From: Dunaliella salina
Taxonomy: Eukaryota > Chlorophyta > Chlorophyceae > Chlamydomonadales > Dunaliellaceae
Direction: 5' to 3'
DNA length: 11,975 nucleotides
Assembly (NCBI GenBank): GCA_002284615.2
Contig: MU070901.1
Coordinates: forward strand, 1 to 11,975
In this document: positions 1 through 8,335 of the stretch, in pieces
Layout: the number at the start of each line of letters is the position of its first letter
Position numbering within the stretch: the first letter of the stretch is position 1
The notes under the pieces: model-generated
What the model was told of the DNA's origin: nothing
Seen by the model: the letters and a program-made list of their open reading frames with translations, nothing else
Databases searched by the model: none
Program-made: the position numbers and the translations under genes

Positions 1-2
1 AA

Positions 3-1136
3 TTGTTGCAGCGCATCAAACAGGTGTATGCTGGAGACTCCTGGCTCCAGGCAAACAAGGCTAAATTCAAAAGGCACCAAGGCTTATACCTCATGGCAAA
101 TAAAATCGTGGTGCCACATGATAAAGATTTGCGCGCTCATATCATTCAAATCTATCATGCACCTTTGTATGCGGGGCACAGAGGCAGGAAGAAGACACAT
201 GCAGCAATTGAGCAAACATTCTGGTGGCCAAAAATGCATCTGGATGTCCACCAATTTGTCAAAACATGCGACTCATGCCAGCGCAACAAGCATTTGACTG
301 TCAAGCCAGCAGGCTTACTACAACCTTTACAGATACCAGACAGGCGCTGGGAGCATGTCACCATGGACCTTATCATACACCTTCCAAGGACACCCAGAGG
401 CCATGATGCTATCATGGTCTTCGTGGACAAGCTATCCAAGTATGTGCGCTTTGCACCCACCACAACAGATGTTAACTCAACAGGCGCTGCATTCCTCTTC
501 CTTGACAAAGTGGTTTCTCTGTTTGGGCTTCCAAAGAAGCTCATCACTGATAGGGACCCTAGATTCACAGGCAACATGTTCCTGGCGTTCTGCCAAATGT
601 TCGGCATTCAAAGCGCATTATCGACAGCATTTCATCCCCAAACTGACGGGCAAACGGAAAAATATAATTCCGTTCTGGAGGATTTAATCAGGCACTACAT
701 TTCTCCAGACCAAACCAATTGGGATGATTTGCTTCCAGCTGCAGAATTTGCTGTCAATAATTCCAAAAATGAAAGTACAGGAGAAACACCTGCATTTCTC
801 ATGCAAGGCCAACACCCGCTAACTCATGTTACCATACAGACGGACAACACTGTACCTGCAGCAAGGCTCTTTGCATCTCAGCTTCAGCAGACAATCATCA
901 AGGTCCAGCACAACTTGCGTAAGGCGCAGGAGAGGCAGAAGGCACAAGCTGACCCACACAGGCGCGATGTGACAGGCGAATATTCGGTGGGTGACAAAGT
1001 GTTGCTCAGTACATGCAATTTGACACTCCAGGCAAAGGGCACAAGGAAGTTCCTGCCCAAATTCATTGGGCCATTCACTATCAAGGAGTTCATTGGTAAG
1101 GTTGCTGTGCGCTTACAGTTGCCTTACACTTATTGA
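3..1136 (+). CDS. Ty3/Gypsy integrase, 5'-partial, ended by an in-frame TGA
   Basis: This is the integrase portion of a Pol polyprotein, the nuclear enzyme that trims and joins retrotransposon cDNA ends to host DNA. The frame is open to the left window edge, so no true start is visible. Counting from nt 3, the zinc-binding HHCC residues are H52, H59, C89 and C92. The catalytic triad is D122, D183 and E219, with 35 residues between the second D and the E as in the family. Flanking family motifs are also present (TDRDPRF, HPQTDGQTE). A GPY/F-type module is seen at residues 355-358 (IGPF). The frame stops at TGA 1134-1136, then continues in the same frame into the chromodomain, so the enzyme core looks intact but the polyprotein is cut short. 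Family assignment is firm; activity is unknown. Confidence 0.93.
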   Translation: MLQRIKQVYAGDSWLQANKAKFKRHQGLYLMANKIVVPHDKDLRAHIIQIYHAPLYAGHRGRKKTHAAIEQTFWWPKMHLDVHQFVKTCDSCQRNKHLTVKPAGLLQPLQIPDRRWEHVTMDLIIHLPRTPRGHDAIMVFVDKLSKYVRFAPTTTDVNSTGAAFLFLDKVVSLFGLPKKLITDRDPRFTGNMFLAFCQMFGIQSALSTAFHPQTDGQTEKYNSVLEDLIRHYISPDQTNWDDLLPAAEFAVNNSKNESTGETPAFLMQGQHPLTHVTIQTDNTVPAARLFASQLQQTIIKVQHNLRKAQERQKAQADPHRRDVTGEYSVGDKVLLSTCNLTLQAKGTRKFLPKFIGPFTIKEFIGKVAVRLQLPYTY

Positions 1137-1496
1137 ATTCATCCAGTTTTTCATGTGTCCCTTATCAGGCCATATCATCAATCTGAGCACACTGTCACAC
1201 CTCCACCACCATTGCAAGTGGATGCTGATGGCATTCCGATTTATGAGGTTGAAGAGGTGCTGGAGCATAAACCATTAAAGCAAAACAGGCAGAACACATG
1301 GCAATTTTTAATCAAATGGAAAGGCTATGGCCATGAACATAATTCATGGGAACCATACTCAAATATAGCCAATCCAGACATCACATTGCAACCATATTGG
1401 GATTCTCTGGGAGGCATTCCAGAGCATCCTAAGCATGGACGCAAACGCAAGGCTCCTGAGGCACTCGTGCGTCCGAAGGCTAAAAGGAAACATTAA
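1137..1496 (+). pseudogene. Integrase C-terminal tail with chromodomain, split from the integrase by a stop
   Basis: This is the same reading frame as the upstream integrase, resuming directly after the TGA with the usual IHPVFHVSL linker. The first in-frame ATG-like start is GTG 1155, so no independent start is evident. Numbering from 1155, a chromodomain spans about residues 29-85. The three aromatic-cage positions known from HP1 are all present (Y30, W55, Y58), followed by the NSWEP motif. In chromoviruses this domain tethers integrase to methylated histone H3 in heterochromatin. A lysine/arginine-rich tail (GRKRKAP, PKAKRKH) ends at TAA 1494-1496 and could act as a nuclear localisation signal. 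It is called broken because it would need readthrough of one stop codon. Confidence 0.88.
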
Positions 1497-1805
1497 ATCA
1501 TGCTCATGAGCAACATTATCCTCTCAGGCAGGCACGGAGATCTCCATCACCTAATACATGCATGCATTCACAGCAAAAGGCTTAGGCTCACAATATCTCA
1601 GGCTTACACAGGCTTACACAGGCTTACACAGGCTTACACAGGCTTACACAGGCTAAACGCGCGTTCATAGGCACTTTCAGGCTATCCTTTCAGGCATCAT
1701 CATGCTCAAGGCTATTTTCAGGCTCTCAAGAAATTAGGCGGTTGTTGGTTGGTTAGGCATTTTGCAAATTTCCTCCTTTTATGGCCGAGACGTCCATAAA
1801 CAGGC
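1497..1805 (+). other. 3' untranslated stretch of element 1
   Basis: No coding signal is seen between the chromodomain stop and the polypurine tract. The stretch is rich in the word AGGCTT/GGCTTA, which appears singly and in a perfect tandem block. Non-coding spacers between pol and the 3' LTR are common in plant Ty3/Gypsy elements. Confidence 0.7.
1601..1650 (+). repeat. Five perfect tandem copies of GGCTTACACA
   Basis: Five identical 10-bp units lie back to back, preceded by a related word (AGGCTCACAA) and followed by the start of a sixth (GGCTAAACGC). The identity of all copies points to recent slippage or unequal exchange inside the element's 3' untranslated region. Confidence 0.97.
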
Positions 1806-1814
1806 AGGGGGGAA
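1806..1814 (+). promoter_or_regulatory. Polypurine tract of element 1
   Basis: The tract AGGGGGGAA lies directly before the TG that opens the 3' LTR. In LTR retrotransposons this RNase H-resistant purine run primes plus-strand DNA synthesis and fixes the LTR start. Confidence 0.9.
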
Positions 1815-1954
1815 TGTAACGATACCAGGCTTTCCAAGATCAGATCACCAACCACCAACTACCATCCAGGCTTAGGCTTCGGGTAAGACTGGGCTGGCCA
1901 GTTATTAGAAGGCTCGACTCCTTCCTTACCCAGCATTTTTTGCGTATTCTTACA
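1815..1954 (+). mobile_element. 3' LTR of element 1 (about 140 bp)
   Basis: The start is fixed by the polypurine tract: TGTAACGA. The proposed end is TTCTTACA, giving matching TGTAA/TTACA termini in the usual TG...CA form. Inside, GGGTAAG (about 1880) can pair with CTTACCC (about 1925) across the word GGCTCGACTCC, which recurs in the LTR-like segments near 9.13 and 9.95 kb. The 24-bp satellite begins at the next base. The start is secure. The end is inferred from the terminal repeat and the sharp change of sequence, because the 5' LTR is outside the window. Confidence 0.7.
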
Positions 1955-4900
1955 CTACTGCTTAGCTGCTTTGTTGCTCTGCTGCTTACCTACTTTGTTA
2001 TTTGGTTGCTCTATTGATTTGTTGCTCTATTGCTCTCATGCTTTGTTGCTTATTTGCCTAATTGCTTTGTTGCTAAGCTGCCCAGCTGCTTTGTTGCTCT
2101 GCTGCTTAGCTGCTTTGTTGCTTAGCTGCCCAGCTGCTTTGTTGCTCTGCTGCTTAGCTGCTTTGTTGCTTAGGTGCTCAAGTGTTTTGTGGCTTTGATG
2201 CTCAATTGATTTGCTTAGTTGCTTAATTGCTTTTTTGCTTATTAAGCTGCTNTGTTGCTTAGTTGATTAGCTGCTTTGTTGCTCTGCTACTCATCTACAT
2301 TGTTGCTTAGCTGCTCAGCTGCTTTGTTGCTTTGTTGCTCAATTGCTTTTTTGCTCAACTGCTCAACTCCTTTGTTGCTTTGTTTCTCAGCTGCTGTGTT
2401 GTTGTATTTTCTGCTACTTTGTTGCTTAGCTGCTCGGCTAAATTTGTTGCTATGCTACTCAGCTGCCTTGTTGCTTAGTTGCAGAGTTGCTTTGTTGCTT
2501 AGCTGCACAGCTGCTTTGTTGCTGTGTTGCTCACCTGCTTTGTTGCTCTGCTGCTCAGCTGCATTGTTGCTCAACTACTTAGTTGCTTTTTGCTCAGTAG
2601 CTTGGTTGCTTTGTTGCTTAGCTGCTGAGTTGCTTTGTTGCTTAGCTGCTCAGCTGCTTTTTTGCTTTGCTGCTCAGCTACTTTGTTGCTCAGCTGCTTA
2701 GGTACTTTGTTGCTTTGAACCATTGTTGTTTAGCTGCTCAGATGCTTTGTTGCTCTAATGCTCAATTGCTTTGTTCTCCAACTGCTCAACTCCTTTGTTG
2801 CTTTGTTGCTCAACTGCTCAACTCCTTTGTTGCTTTGTTGCTCAGTTGCCGTGTTGCTGCATTGCTCAGCTACTTTGTTGCTTAGCTGCTCAGCTAACTT
2901 TGTTACTATGCTGCTTAGCTATTTTTGTTGCTATGTTGCTCAACTGCCTTGTTGCTTAGCTGCAGAGCTGCTTTGTTGCTTAGCTGCTCAGCTGCTTTGT
3001 TGCTCAGCTGCTCAGTTGCTTTGTTGCTCTGCTGCTTAGCTGCTTTGTTGCTTTGCTGCTCAACTCCATTGTTGCTCTGCTGCTTAGTTGCTTTGTTTTT
3101 TTGCTGCTCAGGTGCTTTGTTGCTTAGGTGCTGAGTTGATTTGTTGCTTAGTTGCTTAATTGCTTTGTCACTCTATTGCTTGGCTACTTTGTTGCTTAGC
3201 TGCTTAGCTACTCCGTTGCTTTGCTACATTGTTGCTTAGCTGCTCAGCTTCTTTGTTGCTTTGTTGCCCAAATGCTTTTTTACTCAACTGCTGAACTGCT
3301 TTGTTGCTTTGCTGCTCTGTTGCTTTGTTGCCATGTTGCTCAGCTGCTTTATTGCTAGCTGCTCAGCTGCCTTGTTGCTTTGCTACTTAGCTGCTATGTT
3401 GCTCTATTGTTCAACTATTTGTTGCTGAGCTGCTCAGCTGCTTTATTGCTGTGCTGCTCTCATGCTTTGTTGTTTAGTTGCTTGACTGCCTTATTGCCCA
3501 GCTGCTTAGTTGCTTTGTTTCCTCATGCTCTGTTGCTTTGTTGCTTAGCTGCTCTGCTCCTTTGTTGCTCTGCTGCTTAGCTGCCTTGTTTCTTTGCTGC
3601 TCAGGTGCTTTGTTGCTTTGGTGCTCATTTGATTTGTTGCTTATTTGCTTAATTGCTTTGCTGCTTTGTTGCTTGACTGCTCTGTTGCTTAGCTGCTTTA
3701 TTGCTTAGTTGCTTAGCTACTTTGTTGCTCTGCTACTCAACTACATTGTTGCTTAGCTGCTCAACTGCTTTGTTGCTTTGTTGCTCAAATGCTTTTTTAC
3801 TCAACTGCTCAACTGCTTTGTTGCTTTGTTGCTCAGCTGCTTTGTTGCTATAATGCTTAGCTACTTTGTTGCTTAGCTGCTCTACTTTTTTTGTTGCTAC
3901 GTTGCTCAGCTGCTTTGTTGCTCAGCTGCTCACCTGCCATGTTGCTTAGTTGCTCAGCTTCTTTGTTGCTCTATTGCTCATTTGCTTTTTTGTTAGCTTA
4001 TTTGTTGCTTTGTTGCTGTGCAACTCAGCTACTTTGTTGCTCAGCTGCCCAGCAACAACTGCTTTGTTGCTTAGCTACTTAGTTGTTTTGTTGCTTACCT
4101 ACTTTGCTGCTTTGTTACTTAGCTACTCTACTGCTTTGTTGCTTAGCTGCTCAGCTGCTTTGTTGCTTTGCTGCTCAGCTGCTTTGTTGCTTAGCTGCTC
4201 AGCTGCTTTGTTGCTTTATTGCTCAACTGCTTTGTTGCTCTGTTGCTCAGTTGCATTGTTGCTCAACTGCTTAGCTGCTTTGTTGCTTAGCTGCTTGGCT
4301 GCTTTGTTGCTTAGCTGCTCAGTTGCTTTGTTGCTTAGCTGCTCAGCTGCTTTTTTGCTTTGCAACTCAGCTACTTTGTTGCTTAGCTGCTTAGGTACTT
4401 TGTTGCTCTGCAACATTGTTGCTTAGCTGCTCAGCTGCTTTGTTGCTCTGTTGCTCAATTGCTTTGTTGCTAAACTGCTCAACTCCTTTGTTGCTTTGTT
4501 GCTCAGCTGCTTTGTTGCTATGTTGCTCAGCTACTTTGTTGCTTAGCAGCTCAGCTAACTTTGTTGCTTTGCTGCTCAGCTAATTTTGTTGCTATGTTGC
4601 TCAACTGCCTTGTTGCTTAGTTGCTGAGCTTCTTAATTGTTTAGCTGCTCAGCTGCTTTGTTGCTGTGCTGCTTAGTTGCTTTGTTGCTCTGCTGCTCAG
4701 CTACATTGTTGCCCAGCTCCTTAGCTGCTTTTTTTCTTTGTTGTTAAGCTGCTTTGTTGCTTAGATGATTAGCTGCTTTGTTGCTTTGCTACTCATCCAC
4801 ATTGTTGCTTAGCTGCTCAGCTGCTTTGTTGCTTTGTTGCTCAATGTCATTGTTGCTCACCTGTTTTGTTGCTACGTTGCTCAGCTACTTTGTTGCTTTG

Positions 4901-5166
4901 CTGCTCAGCTAACTTTGTTGCTATGTTGCTCAAGTAATTCGATTGCTTTAATGCTCAGCTGCCTTGTTGCTCAGTTTGTTTTTTGCTCAACTGCTCAACT
5001 TCTTCGTTGCTTTTTTGCTCAGCTGCTTTGTTGCTATGTTGCTCAGCTACTTCTTTGCTTTGCTGTTCAATTTACTTTGTTGCTATGTTGCTCTGCTGCT
5101 TTGTTGCTAGCTGCTCAACTTCCTTGTTGCTTTGCTACTCAGCTGCTTTGTTGCTCTATTGCTCAG
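1955..5166 (+). repeat. 24-bp-period satellite array, about 130 monomers
   Basis: This is one continuous array whose commonest monomer reads about TTTGTTGCTTAGCTGCTCAG followed by CTGC. Common variants replace TTAG with TCTG or TTTG and CAG with CAA. The + strand is T-rich and A-poor. Because 24 is a multiple of 3, long frames stay open by chance and translate as Leu/Cys/Ala repeats (+ strand) or Gln/Leu/Ser/Asn/Lys repeats (- strand). Stops are scattered, no start or codon pattern is conserved, and I do not regard any of it as coding. Divergence between units is moderate, and larger blocks recur (see findings). One base, 2252, is an N. I do not recognise this satellite as a named family. Confidence 0.95.
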
Positions 5167-5236
5167 TCCTGGATGTCTTGGAAATATACATAGCGTGGGG
5201 CAATTGTGTCTAGTGCTCATTGATAGCATCGTGTGG

Positions 5237-5458
5237 ATGAGGGGGAAAAGATTTCAGATGATGCAACACTCCCACAACCAGCTGATGAGGAGGCTAGAGA
5301 ACTTGGAATGCTGTGTGCCGCATGCAACAGATGAAACTTGCACAGCATCTCCACCCCTTGCAACAAAAGGTGGAGCAGAACGGAGTTTAGCATGCAGAGG
5401 TTGTGAATGGTGTTGCTGGAAAACTGCAGCAAAAGCGTGTGGGCATTGGTATGCATGA
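5237..5458 (+). pseudogene. Possible gag N-terminal fragment
   Basis: This open frame begins just after the satellite. Its first 25 residues, MRGKRFQMMQHSHNQLMRRL then ENLE, resemble the Q/L/R-rich helical N-terminal stretch that precedes capsid in many plant Ty3/Gypsy Gag proteins. The remainder is Cys-rich and shows nothing recognisable. It sits 290 bp before a better gag match in a different frame, which is the main support. A chance open frame is a real alternative. Confidence 0.22.
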
Positions 5459-5463
5459 AATGC

Positions 5464-5580
5464 ATGGAAATAATGCCTTGGGAACACATGGAAGTGATGC
5501 CTTGAGTACGCGTGGAAATGCTGCATGAGGAATGTTGCCGATAGAAAAGCTGCCATGGAAAATGATGCCTTGGGAAACAC
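5464..5580 (+). repeat. Short diverged minisatellite, also 24-bp period
   Basis: Three adjacent 24-bp units start at 5464, 5488 and 5512. The first opens ATGGAAATAATGCCTTGGG and the second ATGGAAGTGATGCCTTGAG. After an 19-bp interruption, a fourth related copy starts at 5555 and carries two inserted bases. The sequence is unrelated to the 24-bp satellite upstream. On the - strand it stays open and yields His/Phe-rich repeats, but I see no evidence of a gene. Confidence 0.75.
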
Positions 5581-5747
5581 GCGTATGGCAGGCATTGGTG
5601 TGTTGCTTTGCCCCCTTCCATGCGGAGGAATGTTGCACCTATGCATGCACTAGGAATTGGTGAGCATTGGTCATTCCAACTGAGACCTAATGAACCCTGC
5701 CAATTTGAAAGCCTGCATGTGTCAAGTGGAAGGTTACAGATGTATAC

Positions 5748-6218
5748 ATGAGGCCCAGTGCAATTATGCTGTTTGTGCGCGACAAGATTTGGCAGGCGCT
5801 CTCAATAGTAATCCTTTTGGACCCCAACCTGTCACGGGCATTCTCATTGTGCATGGAGAAGGCTGTATTGGGCCGCAATGTGAGTTGGGAACAAGTTGTG
5901 TGTACTTTCTTCATGCTCAATGGCACAGGCTTGTATGGCCCTGTGTATGATGTAACCATGAAGTTGTCAAAGGGTGAAATCAGGCAAAGTAAAGACCAGT
6001 CCGTGCTTGAGCATAATACACAATTCAGAAATGTAGTGATGGCTGCATACCTAACTTGCCTACCATTCTATTGTGCGACAAATTTGCGAGTGGTCTTTTC
6101 CACCCTGACATGCGGAGAGAATGTGCAGCCCCTTGTTTGGTGGCAAATGGGACAACTTAAGTGCCTACATCACAAATGGAGCACCGTGTATTGGACAGGA
6201 TTGGGGCATATAGCATGA
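5748..6218 (+). pseudogene. Gag capsid-region remnant of element 2
   Basis: This 156-residue open stretch resembles Ty3/Gypsy Gag, the capsid protein that packages element RNA in cytoplasmic particles. The best part is residues 47-100: a Trp-containing helix (WEQVVCTFF), then MKLSKGEIRQSKDQSVLEHN and TQFRNVV. This matches the family pattern of an L-x-x-L-x-Q helix, a polar turn with SV, then E-x-N/Y-x-x-x-F. An overlapping frame at 5690-5950 carries no such pattern. The GAG signal fades after about residue 105, before the zinc knuckle 200 bp downstream in another frame. The ATG is only the first in the open stretch. Assignment rests on pattern and order, not on a strong motif. Confidence 0.45.
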
Positions 6219-6429
6219 CAAGAACTGTTAATGCAGCAACCAGAACAGCATGCCTAAACCAACTCGTGCGTCCGCGGTACCTGCACCCATACTGCCTGTG
6301 AACACACCTAGAGATGGCTTGAATACAATACGTTCTAACAGCAACAAGGAACCAAAGTGGCATGTGAGGAAATTTAAGAGGCAAAGGGGAGTGTTTTACG
6401 AGAATGGTACATAAAACGCAGAAATGTAG

Positions 6430-6510
6430 GACGAGAGCTAATTTTGCGGTGAGAGTGGCCACATGGCTAAGGATTGCGGAGCAAAGAAGAAAGGGAAGTT
6501 GAGGATTTAA
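6430..6510 (+). pseudogene. Broken CCHC zinc knuckle of Gag (nucleocapsid)
   Basis: From 6445 the frame reads CGESGHMAKDCGAKKKGK, which fits the C-x4-H-x4-C part of a retroelement zinc knuckle followed by a basic tail, the RNA-binding end of Gag. The first cysteine position (6436-6438) is AGC (Ser), one base from TGC, and the next codon (6439-6441) is TAA. The knuckle is therefore damaged at two adjacent codons. The frame ends at TAA 6508-6510. Confidence 0.75.
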
Positions 6511-6671
6511 GAGGAAAGAGTCAGAAATTGGATCCCACCGCAATCGAGGTGATGAGGTGTAGAAGTGATGAGGTCAAGTGTCGAGGTGATGAGGAAATAG
6601 GTATGAGGCTTAAAATAGGTTCAAAGACCTGGCTTGCATCCCATAATGAACATGCCTGGCAGGGTGAATAG

Positions 6672-7219
6672 CCTTGCACTATTGAACCTTTTGACCCTGG
6701 TAGTGGTGTTGGTGAGCCTTGTAAGGATGTTAACCCTCCATTGTCCTCAACTGTGCTAGCTAAGATGCACACCTTGGGTGCAGCCAAGCACACGGAAGGC
6801 CTCACATTCATATGCAAAGGTGTTTTTGAAGGTGAAACTGCGCAGTGCTCTTTGACATAGGAGCCTCAACCAGCTTTGTGAGTGAACGTTGAACCAGGGA
6901 AGAGAAAGCTACCCTCACAAAGCGCACACTCAACAAGCCTATAAGTCTTAAGGTGGCTAATGATGAGCACATCTTAATTTGCTACGAATGTGTCAAAACT
7001 TTGCTTTTGTAGAGGCATAGGGAAGGATGTAATGTGGTATACCCCAACAAAGCGAGGCAAAAGGGAACAAAGCTTCACCTCAATGCCAAAATTATGCCAG
7101 AAATGTTGCAAGGTGTGGATATAATTGTGAGCATGGATTTTCTCACAAGGTTCGGAACAGTGCTAGATTGCGCAGGGCGGAATTCCTTCGAAGTTGTTGA
7201 TGTACAATTTGAAAGATGA
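6672..7219 (+). pseudogene. Aspartic protease domain of element 2, frameshifted
   Basis: This is the Pol protease that cleaves Gag-Pol. Frame 3 (6672-6845) gives the lead-in up to GVFEGETAQ. Frame 2 then continues with VLFDIGASTSFVSER from 6845. The active-site motif DIGAS (6854-6868) keeps the catalytic Asp but has Ile where Thr or Ser is usual. A one-base loss near 6845 explains the frame change. TGA at 6890-6892 and a TAG near 7012 interrupt frame 2. From 7034 the same frame carries the second family signature, GVDIIVSMDFLTRFGTVLDC, equivalent to the usual V-I-L-G-M-D-W-L segment. The order protease then RT is typical of Ty3/Gypsy. Confidence 0.85.
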
Positions 7220-7515
7220 AGAATTGGAAAAGAAGTGTCAGGCAAAGTGGAAGAAAAATGCCCACATCACCTTGTGCTCCATATACAAAATTTAAGAGGA
7301 TTCACGGAGTGGATTTCTGTCTGCAAAGCAAGCAGCAAAACAAATCAAGCAAGGTGCAACCAGTCGGCTTATGCTTGTACAAGGTGAAGATATGGAGGAA
7401 CATACCCTAATGAACATTGGAGCATGTGAATGAGCCATAAGAGGCAATACCAAGGTTGTTGGCTCAATCCAAAGCGAAAACCATTGTGGAAGATTTTGTC
7501 AGGCTGAGAAACTGA
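7220..7515 (+). other. Protease-RT linker of element 2, no motif recognised
   Basis: The stretch lies where the variable linker between protease and RT is expected. Short open pieces occur in more than one frame (for example LKDEELEKKCQAKWKK from about 7209 in another frame), but none matches a conserved domain. It is probably decayed pol sequence. Confidence 0.4.
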
Positions 7516-7821
7516 CGCAGCCAAAACAGTGACTCAACTAACTTGCAGCAAATTCTCGTTGCAGCACACTCTGGGTGTGACAATTTTAAAGATGTCTTTG
7601 AGCCCATCACTCAATGCCCACCTCATAGGTTTGATGTGAATCATACAATCAAGCTGGCTGATGGGGCATTGCCCACATACAAGAGGCCCTTCCGGCTTAC
7701 GAGAGAGGAGGAGTTGGAAGTACATAAGCAAATAGAGGATGGATTGAAGAAGGGTTTGGTTGAACCAAGCTCATCGCCGTATGGTGCTCCAATACTTTTT
7801 GTGCAAGAAAATGTTACATAG
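7516..7821 (+). pseudogene. Reverse transcriptase N-terminal fragment of element 2
   Basis: The frame opens after TGA 7513-7515 and holds the well-conserved entry to Ty3/Gypsy RT. It contains FKDVFEPITQCPPHRFDVNH, IKL, then RPFRLTREEELEVHKQIEDG, LKKGLVEPSSSPYGAP and ILFVQ. These correspond to the D-V-F...H-x-I pre-domain and the first fingers motif ending in P-S-x-S-P-x-x-A-P. Homology stops at about 7806, where the usual K-K-D-G segment should follow, and the frame ends at TAG 7819-7821. The catalytic Y/F-x-D-D box and everything downstream are missing, so it cannot encode an active enzyme. Confidence 0.88.
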
Positions 7822-8335
7822 TAATACTCTCAGTGAAATAGGTATGTGCACACGGGATGAGGGAAGGAACATTTTCAGCAAATTGGGCCCGTTGCCCCCC
7901 TCTGGTGTTTTTCAGGGATTTGACTTTCTCACATCCTTTTTTGTATGCCAGCAGCTATGTTTCTAAGCTGAAGTTTCATGCCTTAAGGCTATAACCTAAC
8001 CTAACCATGTTTTCCTTAGGCTGGTGAGCCAGCTTTTGCCCAGCAGTCAAGCCACTTGACTGGAAAAGGCTGTGAACATTCATGTTCATTAGTACGGTAT
8101 CATCATGTCCATCTTGGCCTGGCGTGTGTAAGGGCTGCCAAAAAATATTTTTTCTGAAGGAGGAGGAGGAAGCAAGCAAACTAAATCATCCATGAGTATT
8201 ATCATCCAAAGGAATTCCTTCGAAGAGGAGAAAACCAAAGAGGAATATTGCGTTGGGAGCCAACAAAAAATCTAGAATGTAGTATTGAGTAAGGAATCAA
8301 CAAGAGTCCTCATGTCGCATGCCAATCTGACCTCT
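7822..8335. other. Unassigned sequence replacing the RT core
   Basis: RT palm and thumb would be expected here, but no frame on either strand shows RT motifs. I see no gene, RNA or clear repeat, apart from a 15-bp word at 8211-8225 that also occurs at 7179-7193. A short run of CCTAAC-like words near 7991 is too small to mean anything. The region is best treated as inserted or rearranged DNA of unknown origin. Confidence 0.5.

Larger units (their letters stand above)
1..1954 (+). mobile_element. 3' portion of a Ty3/Gypsy chromovirus (element 1)
   Basis: This is the downstream end of an LTR retrotransposon that begins left of the window. In order it shows an integrase, a chromodomain, a 3' untranslated stretch with a short tandem repeat, a polypurine tract and a 3' LTR. 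The integrase-last order and the C-terminal chromodomain are the known marks of the chromovirus branch of Ty3/Gypsy (Metaviridae). The copy is fairly young: one stop codon is the only visible lesion over almost 1.5 kb of coding sequence. The gag, protease, RT and RNase H parts and the 5' LTR lie outside the window. The right boundary is where the LTR ends in TTACA and the 24-bp satellite begins. Confidence 0.9.

Noticed and set aside
1955..5166. CRISPR-like array
   Set aside because: The units are contiguous 24-bp monomers without unique spacers, and the context is a plant-type retrotransposon landscape.
1971..5193. Many open frames of 60-158 codons in the satellite, both strands
   Set aside because: They follow from a repeat period divisible by three. 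The predicted products are monotonous Leu/Cys/Ala or Gln/Ser/Asn/Lys strings, stops are scattered and no start is conserved.
5254..5646. 130-codon open frame on the - strand
   Set aside because: It is open because of the 24-bp minisatellite it crosses (His/Phe-rich repeats), and it runs opposite to the gag-like fragments. No domain is recognisable.
5167..5747. 5' LTR and primer binding site of element 2
   Set aside because: No match to the LTR at 9855-10046 and no initiator-Met-type primer site (TGGTATCA...) could be found. The left end is probably lost or lies elsewhere.
7991..8006. Telomere-like CCTAAC words
   Set aside because: There are only two to three imperfect units, and they do not match the plant telomere repeat.
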